From positions 1 through 64,000 of the forward strand of contig JAJFFH010000027.1 of NCBI GenBank assembly GCA_021776735.1: a stretch of 64,000 bases of DNA, in the 5' to 3' direction. The position numbers and the translations under genes were made by a program. Positions 7,177-17,005 of this stretch are shown here, piece by piece. The notes below the pieces were generated by a model. That model saw only the letters and a program-made list of their open reading frames with translations, ran no database searches and was not told where the DNA came from. Source of the stretch: Planctomycetota bacterium. Its GTDB lineage: Bacteria; Planctomycetota; PLA2. Positions within the stretch are counted from its first letter, which is position 1; each line of letters opens with the position of its first letter.

Positions 7177-10065
7177 CTAACGGACCACGTCGCAGGGGCC
7201 GCCGAGTCTGTCGAGGGCGCGCCGGCGCGACCACCACTCCGCGTGCGTAAGTCGCGCGATCAGGCCCTCTTTCCAGTGGAGGCCGGTGCGCGTTTCGATG
7301 GACAACCGCAGCCGTTTCGGATCGTCCCGGGCAGGGCGCGGCGGTGCACGCCGGACAACCTGCAAGCCGAGATCGGCCGAGATGGCGTGGTCGGCCGTGA
7401 CGACCAGGTCCGCGACCCAATAGGAAGAGCCTACGGACGGGCCGAGCGGCTCGCCGGTGGCAACGTCCCAGAGCCGATAGTACTTCTGCCTCGCCGTGAA
7501 CAGCGTGGCGCCGTCCGGGCTCAGGGCCACCACGCCGCCGAAGGCCTTCTGCTTCGCCGGGGGCAGTCGCGGGTTGTACTCGGAATGGCGAACCGGATGG
7601 TGATGGGGGCGACCTTCTGGTCGGCCGGTGCGCGCGTTCCAGACCTGAACTTCGGGTCCGCTGCGCGTCACGGCCCTCGTACCGTCGGCGCTGATGCCGA
7701 CTCGCACGACGGCGCGGAGGTGCTTTAGTTCGAACAGCGCCTTGCCGGTACGGGCTTCCCAGATTCGGGCTGTCCCGTCGCTGCTTCCGGTGATTGCCCG
7801 CGAGCCATCGGCATTGATCGCGACGGCGAGGACCGGCCCGCCGTGTTTCCACGGCTTCCCGATCTGCTCTCCCGTGGATCCCTTCCATGCCTTGGCGGTC
7901 GCGTCGTGGCTCCCCGTGATGGCGACGGACCCGTCACGACTGATCGCGACGACGCCGATGTGTTCGCGATGCTTGAGCTGTGGAGACCACTTTCCGGCCT
8001 TGATGTTCCAGATCCACGCGGTCCAGTTCTCCTCCGAGAAGATCACGGTCTGGCCGTCGTCGCTGACACCGACGGCGACGAATCGCTGGTCCTGCATGAC
8101 GCCGAAGCGATGTCTCTTCGTGTAACCGCGCCGCACGGTGTTGCCGATCTTTCCCGTGGCGACATCCCAGGCGAACGCGGCCCGCACGTTCCGACGCGCC
8201 CAACTGTTCCATTCGAGAACTCCGCCGATCGCGTGTGCGCCGTTCGCGCTGAGGGCCACCACGAGGGATCCCGGATTGTAGCGGCCGTACTGCGTCTTGA
8301 GTTGCATGCGACGGATATCGTCGGGTGCGGATGCGGGCCGGGCCTCCCTGGCGTCCCAAAGGCGGACGAGGTTGTCCTCGCCGATGGCGACGGTGCCGGC
8401 GCTGATTGCAATCGCGCGAACCGCGCGCTGATACACGATCGGAACGCCGAGTTGCCGACCCGTGGATCCGTCCCAGAACCGCGCGTCGCCGTCTTCGCTT
8501 CCCGTGACCACGAACGCGCCGTCCGCGATCGCCGCGAGCGTGCCCCGCATCCGCGTTCCGCGGGGCTTTTGCGACTTGGCGTCGAACAGTTGGACATGGT
8601 CGCCATCGCGGAGCAGAAAAGTCGTCCCGTCCCGGCTGATGCCGATCGAATCCGGAGCCTTGGGCACAGTATCGCCGGGCTCCCGTTTCTGGAGACCGGA
8701 CCATGAAATCAGCTTCACGGTGCCGGACTGCGCATCGATCAGGCCCACGCCGCCGCTGCCCCGGCACACCGCGAGCAGGCCATCGCCGCTGATGGCGACC
8801 CGGTCCACATAGCCCTCCAGCTTCAGATCGACGCTCGTACCCGATTCCCGATGCCAGAGCCGTGCGCCTCCTTCCCGGCACCCGGTGACGATCCGGCGCC
8901 CGTCGTCGCTGGCGGCGACCGAGATCACGGCGCTGCCATGGTCGAGTGTCCCCAGCAGCTTGCCGGTTCGACCGCTCCAGATCCGGGCGGTCTTGTCCTC
9001 GCCGCCGGTCACCACGATCGCGCTGTCACGGCTGACGGTGATCGCTTGGACGCCTTCATGGTCCAGCGGAGCGCCGACCGGCTTGCCCGTGTCGCCGTCC
9101 CACAATCGCGTCCACCCGCCGCCGTGGGTTACCGCGCGCTTGCCGTTCCCGCTGAGCACGATCGAGCGCACGCCGGTTTCGGGGGGCGCCTGGTCGTACC
9201 AGTTCTCCTGCGGGGCGGACGGGGCGACGCCCTTTGGTGCCGCGTGCGTGAGCGGCTCTCCGATCGGTCGCGCGTTGCGGGCGTCCCAGAGCCGCGCGCG
9301 ATGGCTGGCCGTCAGGCACAGCGCGCGCCCGCCATCCTGGCTGATGGCTACGGCGACCACCGTGTCGTCATGAACGAGCGGAAGACCGATCGAGCGACTC
9401 CACGCGCCGATGAGACGACGAGCGCTGCCGGAGATGGGGTCGTCCGTGTCCACGGTTTGATATGCGCGCAGGAGTGTTTGCAGGCCGCGCCCGCGGCGCC
9501 CGGCGCTGCAGTCCTTCGATCCCTGTTCGATCCGGGCCGCCGCGAGTTCGTGCGCCGTCCGTTTTTCGCTTTCCGTGATCTGGACGATGTAGAACGTGGT
9601 TCCAGCGACCGCGACCAGGAGGAAGACGCCGACCAGGTTGGCGACAGTGCGGTTGCGACGGTAGCCGAGCCGGGCCCGACGCCACAGGCTCGGTCGGCGG
9701 TACTCGATGGGCTCGTCGGCGAGGTAGTGGTCGATGTCGCGCTTGAGATCCTCCATCGCGCGGTAGCGGTCGCCGAGGTCGGGCTCGAGGCCGCCCATCA
9801 GAATCGTCTCGAGTTCCCAGGGCAGCCCCTTGGCCGATAACTGCGGCTTCACCGGACGCTGACCGGCCAGCTTCAGCGTCTTGATCGTTTCCATGTTCTC
9901 CGTGTCGTGGTCGTACAGCCGCGTGTTGGTGAACAACTCGTAGTAGGTGGCGCACAAGGCATAGACGTCGGTTGCCGGGCCGACCTCGGCCTCGAGGTCC
10001 GCGGCACGGATCTGTTCGGGGGACATGTAGGCCGGGGTACCGAAGGTGCGGCCCGCCTCCGTCAT
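7177..10065 (-). CDS. Ser/Thr kinase C-lobe, transmembrane helix and WD40 propeller (downstream part of a frameshifted gene)
   Basis: The first residues (TEAGRTFGTPAYMSPEQ, then DVYALCATYYEL) are the activation segment and C-lobe of a bacterial Hanks-type Ser/Thr kinase. A single membrane helix follows (VANLVGVFLLVAVAGTTFYIV, near residue 142). The remaining 750 or so residues hold many WD40 repeats (RLWDARNARP, RIWSGRTGK, RIWEARTGK), probably extracytoplasmic. The catalytic loop and DFG lie just upstream in another frame (10068-10372). Deleting one 7-bp unit of a three-copy TGGTCGC repeat at 10076-10096 restores a continuous DFG-to-APE reading. As sequenced, this part alone cannot be an active kinase. 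Confidence 0.75.
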   Translation of the reverse strand: MTEAGRTFGTPAYMSPEQIRAADLEAEVGPATDVYALCATYYELFTNTRLYDHDTENMETIKTLKLAGQRPVKPQLSAKGLPWELETILMGGLEPDLGDRYRAMEDLKRDIDHYLADEPIEYRRPSLWRRARLGYRRNRTVANLVGVFLLVAVAGTTFYIVQITESEKRTAHELAAARIEQGSKDCSAGRRGRGLQTLLRAYQTVDTDDPISGSARRLIGAWSRSIGLPLVHDDTVVAVAISQDGGRALCLTASHRARLWDARNARPIGEPLTHAAPKGVAPSAPQENWYDQAPPETGVRSIVLSGNGKRAVTHGGGWTRLWDGDTGKPVGAPLDHEGVQAITVSRDSAIVVTGGEDKTARIWSGRTGKLLGTLDHGSAVISVAASDDGRRIVTGCREGGARLWHRESGTSVDLKLEGYVDRVAISGDGLLAVCRGSGGVGLIDAQSGTVKLISWSGLQKREPGDTVPKAPDSIGISRDGTTFLLRDGDHVQLFDAKSQKPRGTRMRGTLAAIADGAFVVTGSEDGDARFWDGSTGRQLGVPIVYQRAVRAIAISAGTVAIGEDNLVRLWDAREARPASAPDDIRRMQLKTQYGRYNPGSLVVALSANGAHAIGGVLEWNSWARRNVRAAFAWDVATGKIGNTVRRGYTKRHRFGVMQDQRFVAVGVSDDGQTVIFSEENWTAWIWNIKAGKWSPQLKHREHIGVVAISRDGSVAITGSHDATAKAWKGSTGEQIGKPWKHGGPVLAVAINADGSRAITGSSDGTARIWEARTGKALFELKHLRAVVRVGISADGTRAVTRSGPEVQVWNARTGRPEGRPHHHPVRHSEYNPRLPPAKQKAFGGVVALSPDGATLFTARQKYYRLWDVATGEPLGPSVGSSYWVADLVVTADHAISADLGLQVVRRAPPRPARDDPKRLRLSIETRTGLHWKEGLIARLTHAEWWSRRRALDRLGGPCDVVR

Positions 10066-11525
10066 GACCGTGCGCTGGTCGCTGGTCGCTGGTCGCGCGA
10101 GCGATGCCGAAGTCCATCAGTTTGATCTCGCCGTCCGCGGTGACCATCAGGTTGCCCGGCTTGATGTCCCGGTGGATCAGGCCGGTCGCGTGGACGCCGG
10201 CGAGTGCTGCCGCCGATTGCGAGAACCAGTCGGCGAGCGTCGCGCGGTCCGGCGGTTCGCCGGCGTAGACGTCGTCCAGGGTCTTGCCCTCGACCCACTC
10301 CATGGCGATGTACGACCGGACGGCGGCGCCCTTGGAAAACGTCTGAAACCACTCCTCGTCGGCCCCACGCCATCGTTCCGTGCAGGACGGCGAACGGACC
10401 GGCGAGGAACGCGGCCGTTCCAATCCCCGCCGCTCCTCCGATCACGCCGAGGTTGCCCTCGACGGGCGGGTTGCCCGGGAGCGATCTGAGGCGCGGCAAG
10501 AGCAGACGGATCGCAGCGACCGGAACGAGCACCAGCGCGACGCCGACGAGCGGCGGCCACCACAGGGAGCCGTTCACGGGCTCCTCCGGAATGGGGGCGA
10601 AGGACGTGAGCAATGGCGCGAGCGCGATGGCGAGCACTCGGGCCAGCAGGAAGCCGCTGGCGACGAGAATGAATCCCGACGGTCCAACCCATCCGCCGCG
10701 GAGCGGCCGGCGCAACAGCAGACCGGTTAGCACGGCAAGGGCGAGGAACGCGGCGTGAGCCAACTCGACGTGCGTGCCGGGCGCCCTGCGGTCGAGGGTG
10801 ATCGCCTTTGCGCCGATGCTGCGGGCGAAGTCGGGCCTGCCCTCTTGATAAAGACGCCCCGTCACCCGGTAAAACGAGAGTTGCTCCGGCTCAAACCCGG
10901 TTTCCTTGCGCACTGTGACGACGAGGAGGTTGCGCACGTTCAACCGACGCATCAGTGCGGCCGGATCCCGAAGGCCGGCGACCTCCGCGGGTGCGTGGAC
11001 GACGAACCGCGGGCGCGAGGCGAGTTCGTACAAGACCTCGTGCAGGATGGCCGTGTTGTCCTCCGGCTCGACGCGGAGCACGACATGAAGCTGCGGGTGC
11101 GCCTTCCACTCCGCGACGATCTTGTCGTAGAGTTTTCCTGCCGCGGTCGTGGACGCGATGACGTCGGCCGGCTGCACCAACTCGTAGAGCCCCGGCGGCC
11201 CCACGGTACCCGTGATCGCCGGCCCGAGCACCCGGACCAGTGGAAACACGCCGTAGAACCGGCTGAGGGCGATGTCGAGTTGCTGGGTGATATCGTCGCG
11301 GAGCTGCGCGACCCTGGCGCCTTTGGTCGTTTTCGCGGCCTGTTCGACAAGTTCGAGAGCGAGGCGGAAGGCCCGCGCGTTGCCGTGATCCGCCAGTCCG
11401 CGCCAGTAGAGGGCCTGCGCTTGACGCAGCAGAAGGGGGTCGGGGGGCGCGGACTTGTCCTCGGCACGGGCCGCGGCAGCGAGGGCCAGGATCAGACAGA
11501 GGTATGCAGGGCCGGAACGCGTCAA
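10062..11525 (-). CDS. membrane/sensor N-terminal region of the kinase-WD40 gene
   Basis: A TTG at 11525 starts a signal-like segment (SGPAYLCLILALAAAARA). A predicted soluble region of about 230 residues follows, with no domain I recognise. Two to four hydrophobic helices then appear (AAFLALAVLTGLLL, GFILVASGFLLARVLAIALA, LVGVALVLVPVAAIRLLL). After TMAWG (about 10373) the frame leaves the kinase homology and continues without meaning to 10062. A one-base deletion in GGGG there would connect it to the kinase catalytic loop. I read 11525-7177 as one ancestral gene: sensor, membrane helices, kinase, membrane helix, WD40. The upstream ATG at 11633 is less likely because it precedes the signal segment and overlaps the ispF promoter. 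Confidence 0.55.
   Translation of the reverse strand: MTRSGPAYLCLILALAAAARAEDKSAPPDPLLLRQAQALYWRGLADHGNARAFRLALELVEQAAKTTKGARVAQLRDDITQQLDIALSRFYGVFPLVRVLGPAITGTVGPPGLYELVQPADVIASTTAAGKLYDKIVAEWKAHPQLHVVLRVEPEDNTAILHEVLYELASRPRFVVHAPAEVAGLRDPAALMRRLNVRNLLVVTVRKETGFEPEQLSFYRVTGRLYQEGRPDFARSIGAKAITLDRRAPGTHVELAHAAFLALAVLTGLLLRRPLRGGWVGPSGFILVASGFLLARVLAIALAPLLTSFAPIPEEPVNGSLWWPPLVGVALVLVPVAAIRLLLPRLRSLPGNPPVEGNLGVIGGAAGIGTAAFLAGPFAVLHGTMAWGRRGVVSDVFQGRRRPVVHRHGVGRGQDPGRRLRRRTAGPRDARRLVLAIGGSTRRRPRDRPDPPGHQAGQPDGHRGRRDQTDGLRHRSRDQRPATSARS
10068..10372 (-). pseudogene. kinase catalytic-loop fragment, out of frame with both neighbours
   Basis: Read leftward, this frame gives YIAMEWVEGKTLDDVY, HRDIKPGNLMV and then KLMDFGIARATSDQR, which are kinase subdomains V to VII with catalytic Asp and DFG intact. 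It lacks a plausible start codon. It joins the upstream membrane region if one G is removed from GGGG near 10372, and joins the downstream C-lobe if one heptamer unit is removed. The glycine-loop and VAIK-lysine region is not clearly present upstream (only GGAAGIGT), so the N-lobe may also be reduced. Confidence 0.65.
10076..10096. repeat. (TGGTCGC)x3 heptamer in the kinase activation segment
   Basis: Three perfect copies of a 7-bp unit lie at 10076-10082, 10083-10089 and 10090-10096. Seven is not a multiple of three, so each gain or loss shifts the frame. With three copies the kinase frame breaks just after DFGIARATSDQ. With two copies it reads DFGIARATSDQRTVMTEAGR and runs on into APE. Slipped-strand phase variation would give an on/off kinase. 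Confidence 0.75.
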
Positions 11526-11647
11526 GGCGCGTGATTCTAGCGATTTGGGCCCGGTCGTGGGGGGCCGGTTTCGGGTGTACCGGTCCGGGCCGCGATTCCT
11601 CGGTTGTACGGGATACTGATGGACATGCGCCACTTGAGGGTTCTCCC

Positions 11648-12154
11648 ATGCGGGTCGGTTTCGGCTATGACCTGCACCGTCTGCCGCCGCCCGGCGCGCC
11701 GGACGTAGACGCGGATTCCCCGCTCCTGCTCGGAGGCATCGCCGTCCTTGGCTATCCCCGTCTGATCGGACACAGCGACGCCGATGTCTTGTTGCATGCG
11801 ATCACCGACGCCCTCTTGGGCGCGGTCGCGGCGGGTGACATCGGCGAGCACTTTCCCGACACCGACCCGCAGTGGATCGACGCGGACTCCGGGGCGTTCT
11901 TGACGGCTGCGGGAACGGAAGTCGCGCGGCGCGGCTTTCGGATCGCCAACGTCGATGCGACCGTGATCGCCGAGCGGCCGAAGCTGTCGCCCTACCGGAT
12001 GGCGATGCAGGCGCGCATCGAGGAACTGCTCGGGCTCGAACCGGGGCGGGCGTCGGTCAAGTTCACGACCAACGAAGGCGTGGGGCCGGTGGGGCGCGGG
12101 GAGGCGATCGCAGCGCATGCGGTCGCGCTGGTTGTTGCGGAGAACGAATCGTGA
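11648..12154 (+). CDS. ispF: 2-C-methyl-D-erythritol 2,4-cyclodiphosphate synthase
   Basis: IspF cyclises CDP-ME-2-phosphate to MEcPP in the MEP isoprenoid pathway. The 168-residue protein has the zinc ligands Asp8 and His10 (GYDLHR) and His42 (GHSDADVL), then GDIGEHFPDTD and TTNEGVGPVGRGE, a slight variant of the usual TTxExxGxxGRGEG. The ATG at 11648 gives the standard N-terminus MRVGFGYDLHR. Its stop overlaps the GTG start of cysS (GTGA), implying translational coupling. The CATCGCCGTCC part of the dispersed motif occurs at 11737-11747. Confidence 0.95.
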   Translation: MRVGFGYDLHRLPPPGAPDVDADSPLLLGGIAVLGYPRLIGHSDADVLLHAITDALLGAVAAGDIGEHFPDTDPQWIDADSGAFLTAAGTEVARRGFRIANVDATVIAERPKLSPYRMAMQARIEELLGLEPGRASVKFTTNEGVGPVGRGEAIAAHAVALVVAENES

Positions 12155-13569
12155 GAATCCACAATACGCTGACGGGCCACGTCGAGGAGTTCAAGCCGCA
12201 GCGCGAGGGCCAGGTCGCGATGTACAACTGCGGCCCGACGGTCTACAAGCGCCAGCACATCGGCAACTACCGCGCCTTCCTGATGGCAGACCTCTTGCGG
12301 CGCGCGCTGACGTACCTCGGCTACGAGGTCACGCAGATCATGAACATCACCGATGTCGGGCACCTGACCGAGGACGACGTTGCCGACGCGCAGGGCGAGG
12401 ACAAGCTCCAAAAGGAAGCGGCGCGGCGCAACGTCGATCCGTGGGAAATTGCGCGCGAGCAGGAGCGCTACTTCATGGAGGACCTCGCGGTGCTCCGCGT
12501 GCCGCCGGCGCACGGGTATCCGCGCGCGACCGACCACGTCGCCGAGATGATCGAGATGATCGGGCAGCTCATCGAGAAGGGCCACGCGTACGAGGTCGAC
12601 GGCAACGTGTACTTCTCGATTGATTCGTTCCCCGCGTATGGGCGCCTGTCCGGCAACACGATGGACAAGCTCAACGCGGGCGCGGGCGGCCGCGTCGAGG
12701 AGCGTACGGACAAAAAGAGCCCGCACGACTTCGCGCTCTGGAAACGCGACGAAAAGCACCTGATGCAGTGGGACAGCCCGTGGGGCAAGGGCTATCCGGG
12801 CTGGCACATCGAGTGCTCCGCGATGGCCAAAAAGTACCTGGGCGAGACCCTGGACATCCACACGGGCGGCCCGGACAACAAGTTCCCGCACCACGAGTGC
12901 GAGATCGCGCAGACCGAGTCGATTACGGGCCGGCCGTTCGTGCGCTACTGGGTGCACTGCGGCTGGCTGGAGATCGGCGGCGGCAAGATGAGCAAGAGCA
13001 AGGGCGAACTCTACACCATCCCGGAGCTCACGGAGATGGGTTACGAGGGTGCGGACATCCGTCTGTTCCTGTTGCGCAGCCACTATCGCGCGCCGCTGCC
13101 GTTCGACCTGGAATTGCTGGACGAAGCCAAGACGGTGCGCGCCCGCCTGGACAACTTCGTCTACCACGAGATGACGGAGCGTCCGGACGGAACCGCGAAT
13201 CCCGATCTCCCGAAGCTGCTGGCCGACACGCGCCGGCGTTTCAAGGAGGCGTTGGAGGACGACCTGAACACGTCGGCAGCGCTCGCGGCGCTGTTTGAAC
13301 TGATGCACGCCGTCAACAAGGCTCAGCCGGGCCGAGAGGACGCGGAAAGAGTCGTAGCGCTGGTTCGCGAATTCGACGAGGTCTTCGACGTCTTGAGCCC
13401 GCCGCCGCAACAAGACCTCGATGCGGAAATCCAGTCACTGATCGAAGAGCGCGACACCGCGAGAGCAGAGCGCAACTTCGCCCGCGCCGACGAAATCCGT
13501 GACGAGCTGGCCGCGCGCGGGATTGAGCTGATTGACACCGACGGCGGCACTCGCTGGAAGAAATCGTGA
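12151..13569 (+). CDS. cysS: cysteinyl-tRNA synthetase
   Basis: Class I aminoacyl-tRNA synthetase charging tRNA-Cys. The 472-residue protein carries Cys27 in YNCGPTVY, the HIGH variant HIGN (36-39), the zinc-site segments WHIECSAM (218-225) and FPHHECE, and KMSKS (279-283). Length matches the family. The GTG start at 12151 overlaps the ispF stop. The C-terminal [15 protein letters not shown] segment is typical of CysS. It is followed by a hairpin-repeat cluster rather than by a clear terminator. Confidence 0.95.
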   Translation: MRIHNTLTGHVEEFKPQREGQVAMYNCGPTVYKRQHIGNYRAFLMADLLRRALTYLGYEVTQIMNITDVGHLTEDDVADAQGEDKLQKEAARRNVDPWEIAREQERYFMEDLAVLRVPPAHGYPRATDHVAEMIEMIGQLIEKGHAYEVDGNVYFSIDSFPAYGRLSGNTMDKLNAGAGGRVEERTDKKSPHDFALWKRDEKHLMQWDSPWGKGYPGWHIECSAMAKKYLGETLDIHTGGPDNKFPHHECEIAQTESITGRPFVRYWVHCGWLEIGGGKMSKSKGELYTIPELTEMGYEGADIRLFLLRSHYRAPLPFDLELLDEAKTVRARLDNFVYHEMTERPDGTANPDLPKLLADTRRRFKEALEDDLNTSAALAALFELMHAVNKAQPGREDAERVVALVREFDEVFDVLSPPPQQDLDAEIQSLIEERDTARAERNFARADEIRDELAARGIELIDTDGGTRWKKS

Positions 13570-13689
13570 AGTAGTAGCAGGGGCCCCGGAGGCGAGAGAA
13601 CGGAGGTGGCCGTCAGCGAGGCAACAAGATCCTCGACATGGGCGTCATCGCGCGCGAGGCCCGCGGCGGGGAGAGCCGCCCGCCCGCAG

Positions 13690-13890
13690 GACCTCAACGG
13701 CGTGAGCCGTTGAGGCAAGACACTGCGCCCGTCCGCCCCCGATTCATTTTCACCGGTTCGCGGTTCCCCCGCGAACCGGGTAGGCCCCCCGCACGCGAGG
13801 CTCTCAACGGCGTCAGCCGTTGAAGCCAAAAGACACTGCGCCCCGTCCGCCCCCGATTCATTTTCACCGCTTCGCGGTTCCCCCGCTATC
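13690..13890. repeat. hairpin-repeat cluster A (two tandem units)
   Basis: The 359-base gap 13570-13928 holds two units of about 110 bp. Each has a CTCAACGGC / GCCGTTGAG stem (13692-13715 and 13803-13823), a common linker (GACACTGCGCCC, CCGATTCATTTTCACC) and a second stem-loop. In unit 1 that loop is CCGGTTCGCGG-TTCCC-CCGCGAACCGG (13753-13779, 11 bp perfect). In unit 2 it is degraded. Related clusters lie at 46814-46945, 52061-52270 and 60960-61030. Confidence 0.8.
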
Positions 13891-13928
13891 CGGACAGCCT
13901 TTCCTCTTTCCGGTAGCCTCTTGCCCAC

Positions 13929-16922
13929 ATGACGATCCTGCGGTTCGGGCCGTTTCTGCTCGATGTGGCCGACGCCAGCGTGCGGCGGGGGGACGACATC
14001 TTGAAGCTCACGCCCAAGGCGTTTGCGGTTCTGGAACTGCTTGCCGGGCGGCCGAATCAGCTCGTGACCAAAAAGGAGTTGCTCGATTCGGTTTGGGCGG
14101 ACGTGATTGTCGGGGACGCGGTCATCAAGGTGACCGTGCGCGAGATTCGCAAGGCGCTGGACGACGATCCTCGGGATCCGCGCTTCATTCAGACGGTGCA
14201 TCGGAGGGGCTATCGGTTTGTGGGCGACGTCGTGCGCGAGACGGCGTCGGCGTTCGGTTCCGGGGCGCCGCCCCCGCGCTCCCCTATTGCCCCCGTCCCG
14301 GATCTGGTCGCTCGTGAAGATGCCACGTCGCAGTTGGACGGTTGGCTCGACGATGCGCGTGGCGGACAGCGGCGCATGGTCTTTGTTACGGGCGAGCCCG
14401 GCATCGGCAAGACGAGTCTGGTCGAGGCGTTTGCGGCTCGTGCGGCGGCGACGCCCGCGGTGTGGATTGCGCGCGGGCAATGCATCGAGCACTACGGCTC
14501 GGGCGAGGCGTATCTTCCCGTGCTCGACGCGCTCGGTCGGTTGTGCCGTTGCGACGGGGCCGACGCGTTTGTCGAGTTGCTCGCCCGCTACGCGCCGACG
14601 TGGATCGCGCAGATGCCGGCACTCGCGGGGCAGGTCGATGTCGAGCAGCTCGAGGTGCTCGGGGCGACGCACGAACGCATGCTGCGCGAGATGGCCGAGG
14701 CGCTCGAGGTCTTTTTGGACGGGGCGACGCTGCTGCTCGTCCTCGAAGATCTGCACTGGGCCGACTTCTCGACGCTCGATCTCATCTCGCTGCTCGCGCG
14801 CCGTCCCGGTTCTGCGCGGCTCATGGTCGTCGGGACGTACCGCCCGGTCGATCTCGTGATCTCGGGGCACCCGTTGCGCGGGCTCGTCCGCGACCTTTCG
14901 TCGCACCGCGTGTGCGAGGATCTTCCGCTGCGGTCGTTTGACGAGGCCGGCGTGGGCGAGTACCTCGGGCGCCGCTTTCCGGAGCGTGCGTTCGACGCGG
15001 GCGTGACGCGGCGCATCCACGAACAGACCGGCGGCAACCCGCTGTTTGTGAGCCACGTCGCCGACCACTTCGAGTCGCAGGACGGCGGCGGGCTCGACGA
15101 CACGGTCGTGCCGGAGGGCATCCGGCAGGTTATGGAGCGCCGCTTCGAGTCGCTTGCGGAGCCCGAGCGCAAGTTGCTCGAGGCCGGCAGCGTCGCGGGC
15201 CACGAGTTCGACGCCGCTGCCCTTGTGGGCGCGCTCCGCAGCGGCGGCGACAAGGATGCGACGCTCGACGCGGTGGAGGAGCGCGGCGACGCGCTTGCCG
15301 CGCGCGGTGATTTCCTGCGGTCGGTGGAGGCCCCGCCCTGGCCCGACGGAACCGTCTCCGCGCGCTACATGTTTCGCCACGCACTGGTGCAAAACATCGT
15401 CTACGACCAGGTCTCACCGTCACGGCGGGCGCGTTTGCACCGTTGGGTGGGGGAGGCGCTGGAGGGGGGCTACGGCGACGCCGACGGACAAGCTGCCGCT
15501 CTCGCACTGCACTTTGAACACGCGCACCAGCCCGACAAGGCCATCCACTACCTGCAGCGGGCCGCGGCCAACGCCCGCCGGCGCCACGCGAACCGCGAAG
15601 CGCTGGGCCACCTCGTGCGTGCGACCGAACTTGTCGGCCAGGTGCGCGGCAGCGAGCGGCTCGGACTCCTGCTCGATGTGTTGGAGGGACGTGGCCTGAT
15701 CAAGCGCGCGATGGGCGACATGAGCGGCGCCGCGGACGAATTCGACGCGCTTGTCCAGACCGCGCGTGAGGCCGGCAACACCGAACGCGAGGTCGAAGCG
15801 CTGCTGCTGCTCGGCAGCGTGCTCTTCTGGGTCGGCCGCGAACGCTGCCTGGCGACGGTCGACGAGGCGCTCGCCCGCAGCCGGGAAATCGACAACGAGC
15901 TCCTGCGCGCCCACGCTGCCGGCTGGTGCGCGCACTGGAACCTGAACCTGCGCGGCTGGTCCGACGACGACGCGGCCGCTTGCCTGCACGCCGTCGAAAG
16001 CGCGCGTCGTCACGGCGACCGGCGCCTGCTCTGCCTGCACGTGGTCCGTTCGGTCTACCTGCACATGTTGCGGTCGGACTACGACGTCGCCGACCGCGCC
16101 GCGCAAGAGGGCGCCGCACTCGCGCTCGAACTGGCCGACGCGTTCGACTACCTGCTCGTGCATTTCTTTCGCGCGTGGACGCTGCTGCACGCGGGCCGCT
16201 GGGACGAACTCCTGCGCGTGCTCGACCACGGCGAGGAAATCGCGCGCAAGAACGGCCACGAGCTGTGGGAAATCCTGTTCGGCCTCGTGCGCGGCCAGCT
16301 CTGCGACCAGTGCTTCGCCTACGAGGAGGCCACCGCGCTCGCGGAACCGGCGCTCACGCGCGCGAGCGAGTTCCCCAGCGAAACCGGCCAGCTCCGCTAC
16401 CACGGCTCGATCGTGCGCGGCCTCGCCGAGCTGTGCCGCAACAAACCGGGCAACGCGCGCAAGTGGCTCGACCCGCTCGAAGGCGAGACCGAACACGTCG
16501 ACTGGATGCTCCACCTGCCGTGGCTGTGGGGCCGCGCCGCCTCGCGCACCAAGGCCAAGTCCCCGGCCCAAAGCATCGCCGTCGTGCAGCTACTGTTGAA
16601 GACCGCCCGTGGACCCGGGGAACGAACCTATCTGGCTCTGGGGCACCGCGTCGCGGCCGAGGCGCACCTGCACGCGGGCGAGTTGGATAGAGCAAGCGCG
16701 GAGTTGGAAAAGGCCCGCGCGGTGTTGAAGCAGGGAGCCGCGCCGTTGGCGGAGTGGCGCGTCGAGGTGACGGCGGGGCGGCTGAAAAGGGCACAGCAAA
16801 CGGACGGCGATGCCTGCTGGCGGGCTGCGGAAGAATGCCTGGAGATCCTGGCCGAGACACTCGGGGAGGCGCCGGACCTCCAGGCGACGATTCGAAAATA
16901 CCGGGACCGGCTGAGAGCCTGA
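13929..16922 (+). CDS. winged-helix / AAA ATPase / TPR transcriptional regulator
   Basis: Residues 1-100 form an OmpR/PhoB-type winged-helix DNA-binding domain (LRFGPFLLDV, LTPKAFAVLELL, VTVREIRKALDD, FIQTVHRRGYRF). An AAA (AAA_16-like) ATPase follows with Walker A GEPGIGKT (155-162) and Walker B LLLVLEDLHWAD (268-279). The last 400 residues or so are TPR-like helices. Such proteins are ATP-dependent regulators in the AfsR/MalT style. The signal and target genes are unknown. The same AAA-TPR chassis occurs behind an adenylate cyclase (52367) and a kinase (57505) in this window. The end of the gene carries a dispersed-motif copy (16800-16812, TDGDA). Confidence 0.85.
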   Translation: MTILRFGPFLLDVADASVRRGDDILKLTPKAFAVLELLAGRPNQLVTKKELLDSVWADVIVGDAVIKVTVREIRKALDDDPRDPRFIQTVHRRGYRFVGDVVRETASAFGSGAPPPRSPIAPVPDLVAREDATSQLDGWLDDARGGQRRMVFVTGEPGIGKTSLVEAFAARAAATPAVWIARGQCIEHYGSGEAYLPVLDALGRLCRCDGADAFVELLARYAPTWIAQMPALAGQVDVEQLEVLGATHERMLREMAEALEVFLDGATLLLVLEDLHWADFSTLDLISLLARRPGSARLMVVGTYRPVDLVISGHPLRGLVRDLSSHRVCEDLPLRSFDEAGVGEYLGRRFPERAFDAGVTRRIHEQTGGNPLFVSHVADHFESQDGGGLDDTVVPEGIRQVMERRFESLAEPERKLLEAGSVAGHEFDAAALVGALRSGGDKDATLDAVEERGDALAARGDFLRSVEAPPWPDGTVSARYMFRHALVQNIVYDQVSPSRRARLHRWVGEALEGGYGDADGQAAALALHFEHAHQPDKAIHYLQRAAANARRRHANREALGHLVRATELVGQVRGSERLGLLLDVLEGRGLIKRAMGDMSGAADEFDALVQTAREAGNTEREVEALLLLGSVLFWVGRERCLATVDEALARSREIDNELLRAHAAGWCAHWNLNLRGWSDDDAAACLHAVESARRHGDRRLLCLHVVRSVYLHMLRSDYDVADRAAQEGAALALELADAFDYLLVHFFRAWTLLHAGRWDELLRVLDHGEEIARKNGHELWEILFGLVRGQLCDQCFAYEEATALAEPALTRASEFPSETGQLRYHGSIVRGLAELCRNKPGNARKWLDPLEGETEHVDWMLHLPWLWGRAASRTKAKSPAQSIAVVQLLLKTARGPGERTYLALGHRVAAEAHLHAGELDRASAELEKARAVLKQGAAPLAEWRVEVTAGRLKRAQQTDGDACWRAAEECLEILAETLGEAPDLQATIRKYRDRLRA

Positions 16923-17005
16923 GCCATGAGTACCGCTCTGTTTACAACGCAGACGGACCCGGATTGAGGAGGATGCCCCAGCCGGGGCGGCAAGTCATAA
17001 GCGAA

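Noticed and set aside
16925..16966. 13-codon leader peptide (MSTALFTTQTDPD)
   Set aside because: Short frame with no ribosome binding site or attenuator structure directly following; resemblance of its start to the next gene start is too short to use.
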